Assembly (NCBI GenBank): GCA_020024675.1
Contig: JAHHTM010000049.1
Span: forward strand, 1 to 8,031
From: Muricomes sp.
Lineage (GTDB): Bacteria > Bacillota > Clostridia > Lachnospirales > Lachnospiraceae
Reading direction: 5' to 3'
Length of the DNA: 8,031 bases
Positions 1-5,074 of the stretch are shown piece after piece (the first letter of the stretch is position 1; each line of letters starts with the position of its first letter). The notes under the pieces are model-generated. The model did no database searches. It was not told the DNA's origin and worked only from the letters and a program-made list of their open reading frames with translations. Position numbers and translations under genes: made by a program.

Positions 1-53
1 CCCGACCTACACCCTTAGCAGGGGCGCCTCTTCAGCCTCTTGAGTATTTCTCC
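1..53 (-). tRNA. tRNA-Ser(GCU), 3' part cut by window edge
   Basis: Read on the minus strand, the 5' half of a class II tRNA is clear. The acceptor 5' strand is GGAGAAA (53-47), followed by TA at positions 8-9 and a D-arm with a CTC/GAG stem around AAGAGGCTGAA. The anticodon stem CGCCC/GGGTG has one G-U pair and encloses the loop CTGCTAA. The anticodon GCT lies at 19-17, so the tRNA reads the serine codons AGC and AGU. After the anticodon stem the sequence continues TAGGTCGGG, the start of the long variable arm typical of tRNA-Ser. The T-arm, acceptor 3' strand and CCA lie beyond position 1. It has its own strong promoter downstream of plsC. Identity is very likely; only completeness is unknown. 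Confidence 0.95.
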
Positions 54-147
54 TCAACTGAATGCACCTGCCAATCTATGATTCGCAAGTCACTATGAAA
101 TTGTATCATCATTTCAGTATCTAACTGTCGACTCATCAACAGTGCAT
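54..147 (-). ncRNA. structured 5' leader of the tRNA-Ser transcript (putative)
   Basis: About 94 bases separate the predicted transcription start (about 147) from the first base of the tRNA, and no protein homolog is recognisable here. By eye the RNA can form a closing stem P1, AUGCAC (147-142) with GUGCAU (67-62). P1 encloses three hairpins: P2 UGUUG/CGACA-type (141-137 with 130-126, one U-G pair, loop 136-131), P3 UGAAAU/AUUUCA (116-111 with 101-96), and P4 UGCGAAUC with GAUUGGCA (87-80 with 76-69, one G-G mismatch, 3-base loop). The 5' strand of P1 begins where transcription is expected to begin. It may be only a leader removed by RNase P and other nucleases, or it may be a stable small RNA or regulator. 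The pairing is seen in the sequence; the function is unknown and I recognise no family. Confidence 0.4.
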
Positions 148-152
148 GACCT

Positions 153-182
153 ATTATACAAGATAGTTTCCGGTTTTGTCAA
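153..182 (-). promoter_or_regulatory. sigma-A-type promoter of tRNA-Ser, perfect consensus boxes
   Basis: On the minus strand, TTGACA (182-177) and TATAAT (158-153) are both perfect consensus hexamers, separated by 18 bp. Transcription is expected to start near 147-145. Just upstream are two A-tracts, A8 (201-194) and A7 (212-206), with centres about 11.5 bp apart, that could act as an UP element. They lie inside the 3' end of plsC. The -35 box begins only 8 bp after the plsC stop codon. Such a promoter fits the high expression expected of a tRNA gene. Confidence 0.85.
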
Positions 183-190
183 CGCTTAAT

Positions 191-907
191 TCATTTTTTT
201 TCATATTTTTTTATTGTATCTTGAATTTTGTCATGGAGCATCATGGCAATCTCGTTTGTCTTCATTTCTTTATAGTCTTCATAGCATAATGGTTTAAGAA
301 AATGAACTTGAACTGTAACATCTTTTATTGATTTTGTATCAAATGGTTTAAAAGAATCTATTAATGCTACAGGTACAATGGGACACTTTGCCTTTGTTGC
401 AGTTTTAAAACTACCACCTTTAAATTCACCAATAATATTTCCAGTTTTTGAACGGGTTCCTTCTGGAAAGATTACATAGTTTCTTCCATTCTTCACTTCT
501 TCTGCCACATCAATAATAATTTGCATAGATTGTCTTATATTTTCACGATCCATTATTTTTGCTTTTATACATTTAAATACCTGTTTTAAAATTGGAACGT
601 TGGCAACTTCTTTTTTTGCCACAACCGAAATTGGCTGATCCATCACATCAATTAATGCCAGTACATCATACATTCCCTGATGATTTGGAAATATCATAAA
701 TCCATTTTGGGATGGAATATTTTCTGTACCATAAGCTTCTATCTTTACATTACCACCTTGATTTGCCCTATGCACAATGTATTTTAACATTTTAAAATGC
801 TCATCTTCTGTATACCGCTCTACATGTGAAGCATGATAATATAATCTACACCACATATATGGTACAAATACTATATTACGAAGTACCATCATCACAATTC
901 TTCTCAT
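191..907 (-). CDS. plsC: 1-acyl-sn-glycerol-3-phosphate acyltransferase (PlsC family)
   Basis: This 238-residue protein carries the motifs of the PlsC/LPLAT family, which acylates lysophosphatidic acid to phosphatidic acid at the inner face of the membrane during phospholipid synthesis. The catalytic NHx4D motif is N75-H76-QGMY-D81. A block-II-like stretch, KAKIMDRENIR, lies at about 115-125. Block III is FPEGTR (147-152) in the substrate-binding region, and block IV is the PIVPV stretch (176-180). The hydrophobic N-terminus (about 5-24) could bind the membrane. The length is normal for the family. It is the last gene of the sppA-RDD-plsC operon and its start overlaps the upstream gene by 32 bases, so coupled translation is likely. 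The Shine-Dalgarno sequence is weak (AGGTGG, 9 bases before the ATG), and the internal Met6 or Met7 cannot be excluded as the start. Acyl donor (acyl-CoA, acyl-ACP) and exact substrate cannot be read from the sequence. The last codons are lysine-rich, and their A-tracts fall just upstream of the tRNA promoter. No terminator follows. Confidence 0.9.
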   Translation of the reverse strand: MRRIVMMVLRNIVFVPYMWCRLYYHASHVERYTEDEHFKMLKYIVHRANQGGNVKIEAYGTENIPSQNGFMIFPNHQGMYDVLALIDVMDQPISVVAKKEVANVPILKQVFKCIKAKIMDRENIRQSMQIIIDVAEEVKNGRNYVIFPEGTRSKTGNIIGEFKGGSFKTATKAKCPIVPVALIDSFKPFDTKSIKDVTVQVHFLKPLCYEDYKEMKTNEIAMMLHDKIQDTIKKYEKK

Positions 908-1463
908 CTTCCGTTTCCACCTGCCTTTGTGTACTGATTTCCATTTTTATCTCTGGATTTATTTCTACACTTGTATTCTGTAATTCTTCATTCTTTTTTA
1001 TGTCATATATTACTCTTGTATCACACAATATATCATGAAGGGCACACTTTTCTTGATCAATTCCGATCATCATATACCCTACATTTATAAAAATACTGCT
1101 TAAGAATCGTCCTACTGTTTCTCGGTATAATACATCCAAAAATGTAAGTTTGTTGTTTTGTTTTTTACTAATTACCTTCAATCGCATTAATCTTTTACCA
1201 ATTGTTGTCCCTGTATAATATGTACTACAAACAAAATAACAAACGCTGCATCCATATACTACAATATCTTTTAATGAATAGTTAAATAAAAGATTTCCAT
1301 TCAATATTTGATCATTTACAAACAGACTCACAATAAATAAGATAAGCCGTACAATAAGTAATGCCAAAAAAATTAATGCACTATCTATAACGTAAGCAGA
1401 AAATCTTACCCAGAAACCGGCATACTGATAGTTTTTATTATCACTGCTGTAACTGTTCTGCAT
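876..1463 (-). CDS. RDD-family integral membrane protein
   Basis: This 195-residue protein has the marks of the RDD family, poorly characterised small membrane proteins; some members have been linked to ion transport. The family's conserved Arg and Asp appear as R20 and D27 in WVRFSAYVIDS at the start of the first membrane segment (about 25-49). A second hydrophobic segment spans about 66-84, and the typical cytoplasmic motif TIGKRLMRLKV follows at 87-97. A further conserved block, RETVGRFLS (114-122), leads into a third hydrophobic stretch (about 121-134). The family-typical ending LHDILCDTRVIY is at 142-153. The last 40 or so residues form a hydrophilic, acidic tail that is probably disordered. 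The ATG lies inside the end of sppA (23-base overlap) with GGGAGG 10 bases upstream, which supports this start and translational coupling. Family membership is fairly sure. The function is not known; its company with SppA and PlsC suggests an envelope role. Confidence 0.85.
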   Translation of the reverse strand: MQNSYSSDNKNYQYAGFWVRFSAYVIDSALIFLALLIVRLILFIVSLFVNDQILNGNLLFNYSLKDIVVYGCSVCYFVCSTYYTGTTIGKRLMRLKVISKKQNNKLTFLDVLYRETVGRFLSSIFINVGYMMIGIDQEKCALHDILCDTRVIYDIKKNEELQNTSVEINPEIKMEISTQRQVETEDEKNCDDGTS

Positions 1464-2424
1464 AATACATCAGCCTCCCATTCTTCTGTTCATTTTTTAA
1501 TTCATCTAAAACCTGTGCTTCTGATCTTGGAATTATTTTTTCTATACTTGCAAAAATAGAAGAAAAAGCTGATTGTTCTGGTTCCATTTCATAAAATACA
1601 TCTGTTCCTAATTCTTGTGACATTTTAGAAGTCACATCTTCATATGTTGCAATGTCATCAATCAGATTTTTATCTTTAGCCTGACTTGCGCTATAAATTC
1701 TTCCATCTGCAAGTTTTTTTACTTCTTCTGTCGGCATATTTCTTCCCTTTGAAACAACTCCGACAAATTGTTCATAAGTTTCATCTACCATTCCTTGAAG
1801 TATCTGCATCTGGGCATCATTTATTTTTGAACTATCTTTATAATCACCACTTGTAGCACTGTAATGTCTAATTCCTAATTTTTCATAAAGCCCTGACATG
1901 TCTACTCCTGAAATAATCACACCGATAGATCCTGTAATTGCATTTCTATTTGCATATATTTTATCAGAACTCATGGAGATATAATATCCGCCTGATGCAG
2001 CTACATGTGACATATAACTAAATATTTTTCTTCCGGTAATCTCTTTATACTGCTCCAACTTTAAATACAATTCATCACTTTCATATACTGCACCGCCTGG
2101 AGTATCCAGATAAAGAAGAATACCTTTATTATAAGGGTCATCTATCAAACGATTTACAAAGTCCAAAATTGTCCTGTGCTGATACCCTTGATTTTCTTCA
2201 AAAATAGCAGAAGATTTTTGTTCTTCTATAACACCTGTTATCGGAATAACGGCAATATAGTCTTCTAAAGGAGTACTTTGTTCCTTCGTATTCATTACTT
2301 TGTCTTCTACTTTTGACAAGACGTTTTTTTCAATAGTTGCATTTGTAAATACACTGGTTACCCCTGTAACTATAAATAATATCACAGCTATAATAAGACC
2401 ACCAATTTGCTTTTTAGACATCAT
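1441..2424 (-). CDS. sppA: signal peptide peptidase SppA (S49 family, membrane-anchored)
   Basis: This 327-residue protein matches the short Gram-positive form of SppA, a serine/lysine-dyad protease that degrades signal-peptide remnants and other membrane-associated peptides outside the cytoplasmic membrane. One N-terminal hydrophobic segment (about 8-27) acts as anchor or uncleaved signal. Family motifs follow: the strand IAVIPITGVI (57-66), LYLDTPGGAVYESDE (104-118), and the nucleophile block VAASGGYYIS with Ser144. After it come GSIGVI (165-170) and the general-base block SGDYKDSS with Lys196. The Ser-Lys spacing of 52 residues equals that of the B. subtilis dyad (Ser147/Lys199). It is the first gene of a three-gene operon with its own promoter just after the gyrA terminator. 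Two ATG codons are adjacent. AGGAGG (2434-2429) is 4 bases from the first and 7 from the second, so initiation at the second (2421) may be favoured, with little effect on the product. Confidence 0.95.
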   Translation of the reverse strand: MMSKKQIGGLIIAVILFIVTGVTSVFTNATIEKNVLSKVEDKVMNTKEQSTPLEDYIAVIPITGVIEEQKSSAIFEENQGYQHRTILDFVNRLIDDPYNKGILLYLDTPGGAVYESDELYLKLEQYKEITGRKIFSYMSHVAASGGYYISMSSDKIYANRNAITGSIGVIISGVDMSGLYEKLGIRHYSATSGDYKDSSKINDAQMQILQGMVDETYEQFVGVVSKGRNMPTEEVKKLADGRIYSASQAKDKNLIDDIATYEDVTSKMSQELGTDVFYEMEPEQSAFSSIFASIEKIIPRSEAQVLDELKNEQKNGRLMYYAEQLQQ

Positions 2425-2428
2425 TTTT

Positions 2429-2434
2429 CCTCCT
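2429..2434 (-). promoter_or_regulatory. ribosome binding site of sppA
   Basis: AGGAGG on the minus strand is a full Shine-Dalgarno match. Its spacing is 4 bases to the ATG at 2424-2422 and 7 bases to the next ATG at 2421-2419. The second spacing is closer to the usual optimum, so the first residue of the annotated protein is uncertain. Confidence 0.8.
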
Positions 2435-2461
2435 GTTCTGGTTTCTTTTTATTTGATTTAA

Positions 2462-2490
2462 AGTATATTGCAAAACACACTTTTTTACAA
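2462..2490 (-). promoter_or_regulatory. sigma-A-type promoter of the sppA-RDD-plsC operon
   Basis: On the minus strand, TTGTAA (2490-2485; 4 of 6 consensus) is followed after exactly 17 bp by TATACT (2467-2462; 5 of 6 consensus) in an AT-rich stretch. Transcription would start near 2455, giving a leader of about 30 bases with the AGGAGG site near its end. The -35 box starts directly after the T-rich tail of the gyrA terminator, so the two elements are packed back to back. The match and its position between terminator and first gene make it a good prediction. Confidence 0.7.
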
Positions 2491-2492
2491 TC

Positions 2493-2523
2493 AAAAAGGA
2501 ACCGATTTTTATACGGTTCCTTT
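2493..2523 (-). terminator. rho-independent terminator after gyrA
   Basis: An inverted repeat lies 17 bases beyond the gyrA stop codon. AAAGGAACCG pairs perfectly with CGGTTCCTTT (10 bp, loop of 9 bases), and the minus-strand transcript ends in a run of five T, partly within the stem. It would end recF-gyrB-gyrA transcripts and separate gyrase from the sppA operon. The U-tract beyond the stem is short, so some read-through is possible. Confidence 0.85.
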
Positions 2524-2539
2524 CGGTAAAATTTATTTC

Positions 2540-5029
2540 TTATTCTTCATCTTCAGATATTTCTACCTGTTCTCCATCAATCTCCGCAGAAGCTTTTCTG
2601 ACTTTTGCAACACTTGCTACAGTCTCTCCTTCCGGAAGATTTATAAGTTTCACTCCTGAAGTGATTCTTCCAAGAACCGAAATGTCAGAACACTGCATTC
2701 TGATAATGATTCCTTGTGTATTGATGATCATTACCTCATTATCTTCATCTACAGCTTTCATGCCTACAACATTACCTGTCTTTTCTGTAATCTTATAACA
2801 TTTTACACCTTTACCGCCACGATTCTGAACAGTAAATTCATCCATGTTTGTGCGTTTTCCCATACCTTTTTCAGATACAATGAGAAGTTCTTTTCCTTGA
2901 GAATTGATCTGCATTGCAATCACTTCATCTCCATCACTTAAATTCATTCCACGAACTCCCATGGATGTTCTTCCGGTTGCTCTGACATCTTTTTCATTAA
3001 ATCGGATACACTGACCATATTTAGTTGCTAAAAGAATATCTTCATCATCTTCTGTAATCTTAACTTCGATTAATTTGTCATCTTCACGAAGTGTGATTGC
3101 AGCAAGCCCTGTTTTTCTTACATTTGCATAATCGCGGATTGGTGTTTTCTTTACAAGTCCTTTTTCTGTTGCCATAAACAGATATTTTCCATCTTCATAT
3201 TCCTGAATTGGAATCATAGCTGTTATTTTTTCGTCAGGCATAAGCTGAAGAAGATTAATGATTGCAGTTCCTCTTGCAGTTCTGCTTGCCTCTGGAATCT
3301 CATAACCTTTCAATCTGTAAACACGCCCTGTATTTGTAAAGAACATAATATAATGATGAGTTGATGTTACAAACAACTCTTCAATGTAATCTTCATCCAA
3401 GGTCTGCATACCTTTAATACCTTTTCCACCACGGTTCTGACTCTTAAATGTATCAACTGTCATACGTTTGATATAACCTAATTTTGTCATTGTAATAACA
3501 ATATTTTGTCTAGGAATCAAATCTTCCATTGAGATATCGTATTCATCAAATCCAATAGAAGTTCTTCTGTCATCACCAAATTTATCGGCAATCACAAGAA
3601 TCTCTTCTTTAATCACACCAAGAAGAAGTTTACGATCTGCAAGAATTGCTTTTAACTCACCAATTTTTTTCATGAGCTCTGCATATTCATTTTCCAGTTT
3701 TTCTCTTTCCAGACCTGTTAGAGCTCTAAGACGCATGTCCACAATTGCCTGTGCCTGTACATCTGAAAGTTCAAAACGAGACATTAATTCCTGTTTCGCA
3801 ATCTGTACGGTTTTAGAACCACGGATAATTTTTATCACTTCATCAATATGATCTAAAGCGATAAGCAATCCCTTTAATATATGAGCCCGTTCCTCTGCTT
3901 TATTTAATTCATACTGTGTCCTTCTTGTAATAACATCTTCCTGATGTTTCAGGTAATGATTTAAAATTTCAAGAAGATTCATAACTTTTGGCTCGTTATT
4001 TACAAGTGCAAGCATGATCACACCAAATGTATCCTGTAACTGTGTATGTTTGTATAACTGGTTTAATATGACATTTGGATTAACATCACGACGAAGTTCA
4101 ATACAGATTCGCATACCTTCACGACTTGAATGGTCTGCTATTTCTGTAATACCATCTATTTTTTTCTCTTTTACGAGTTCAAAAATCTTTTCAATGAGTC
4201 TGGCCTTATTTACCATATATGGAAGTTCAGTTACAACAATTCTGTTCTTTCCATTTGCCATTGGTTCAATATCTGAAACAGCACGTACTCTTATTTTTCC
4301 TCGTCCTGTTCTATAAGCTTCTTCAATTCCTCTTGTGCCTAAGATTTCTGCTCCTGTAGGAAAGTCTGGACCTTTGACAATTTTCAAAATATCTTCAATT
4401 GTTGTATCGCCATTTTCTTCAATCTGATCATCGATAATCTTTACGACAGCATTGATTACTTCTCTTAAGTTGTGTGGTGGTATATTTGTAGCCATACCTA
4501 CAGCAATACCTGAAGTACCATTCACAAGAAGATTTGGAAATCTTGCCGGAAGTACAACTGGTTCTTTTTCTGTTTCATCAAAGTTTGGGGCAAAATCAAC
4601 CGTGTTTTTATTGATATCCGCCGTCATTTCCATGGAAATTTTACTTAAACGAGCCTCCGTATAACGCATGGCAGCCGCACCATCACCATCTATAGATCCA
4701 AAGTTTCCGTGTCCATCTACCAAAGGATATCTTGTAGACCATTCCTGTCCCATATTTACCAATGCACCATAGATCGAACTATCACCATGAGGGTGATATT
4801 TACCCATTGTATCACCGACGATACGTGCACATTTTCTATGAGGTTTATCTGGTCCGTTATTTAACTCTATCATGGAGTACAGAATTCTTCTCTGTACTGG
4901 TTTTAATCCATCTCTTACATCCGGAAGTGCACGAGAAGCAATAACGCTCATGGCATAGGAGATATAAGAGTCTTCCATTGTCTTTTTCAAGTCAACTTCA
5001 TGGACTTTATCAAAAATATTGTCTTCCAT
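2540..5029 (-). CDS. gyrA: DNA gyrase subunit A
   Basis: This 829-residue protein is the breakage-reunion subunit of DNA gyrase, which with GyrB forms the A2B2 enzyme that introduces negative supercoils. The winged-helix region carries the catalytic tyrosine Y123 in AAAMRYTEARLS. The quinolone-binding helix reads HPHGDSSIYGAL (79-90): Ser84 matches E. coli Ser83, but the Asp87 equivalent is Gly88. The coiled-coil and tower region runs to about 500. The C-terminal DNA-wrapping beta-pinwheel (about 505-810) opens with the GyrA-box QNRGGKG (531-537), which marks it as gyrase rather than topoisomerase IV, and a second copy occurs at 735-741. The protein ends in an acidic tail. Length is normal. 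The start is supported by Met followed by the family-typical N-terminus and by AAAGGA 7 bases upstream. It follows gyrB by 45 bases with no promoter visible between, and it ends at a terminator. Confidence 0.98.
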   Translation of the reverse strand: MEDNIFDKVHEVDLKKTMEDSYISYAMSVIASRALPDVRDGLKPVQRRILYSMIELNNGPDKPHRKCARIVGDTMGKYHPHGDSSIYGALVNMGQEWSTRYPLVDGHGNFGSIDGDGAAAMRYTEARLSKISMEMTADINKNTVDFAPNFDETEKEPVVLPARFPNLLVNGTSGIAVGMATNIPPHNLREVINAVVKIIDDQIEENGDTTIEDILKIVKGPDFPTGAEILGTRGIEEAYRTGRGKIRVRAVSDIEPMANGKNRIVVTELPYMVNKARLIEKIFELVKEKKIDGITEIADHSSREGMRICIELRRDVNPNVILNQLYKHTQLQDTFGVIMLALVNNEPKVMNLLEILNHYLKHQEDVITRRTQYELNKAEERAHILKGLLIALDHIDEVIKIIRGSKTVQIAKQELMSRFELSDVQAQAIVDMRLRALTGLEREKLENEYAELMKKIGELKAILADRKLLLGVIKEEILVIADKFGDDRRTSIGFDEYDISMEDLIPRQNIVITMTKLGYIKRMTVDTFKSQNRGGKGIKGMQTLDEDYIEELFVTSTHHYIMFFTNTGRVYRLKGYEIPEASRTARGTAIINLLQLMPDEKITAMIPIQEYEDGKYLFMATEKGLVKKTPIRDYANVRKTGLAAITLREDDKLIEVKITEDDEDILLATKYGQCIRFNEKDVRATGRTSMGVRGMNLSDGDEVIAMQINSQGKELLIVSEKGMGKRTNMDEFTVQNRGGKGVKCYKITEKTGNVVGMKAVDEDNEVMIINTQGIIIRMQCSDISVLGRITSGVKLINLPEGETVASVAKVRKASAEIDGEQVEISEDEE

Positions 5030-5074
5030 TTTTACATCCTTTCTTGTTTCCTTTTCAAAAGATCATCTACCCGA

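Noticed and set aside
96..138. Possible hammerhead ribozyme in the tRNA leader (TTGATGAG ... TGAAA on the minus strand)
   Set aside because: The core should read CUGAUGA; here the essential C3 is U, stem II does not form, and the segment is better explained by other hairpins.
826..1038. Plus-strand open frame of 70 codons, and similar plus-strand frames at 2468-2659, 2714-2941, 4014-4316, 4452-4664, 4762-4944, 5000-5252, 5197-5385, 5748-5984, 6647-6898 and 7817-8011
   Set aside because: All except 2468-2659 (which begins in the terminator region and runs into gyrA) lie antisense to well-supported genes. None shows a recognisable domain or convincing ribosome binding site.
5030..5074. Separate promoter for gyrA between gyrB and gyrA
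   Set aside because: The 45-base gap holds a ribosome binding site but no paired -35/-10 boxes.
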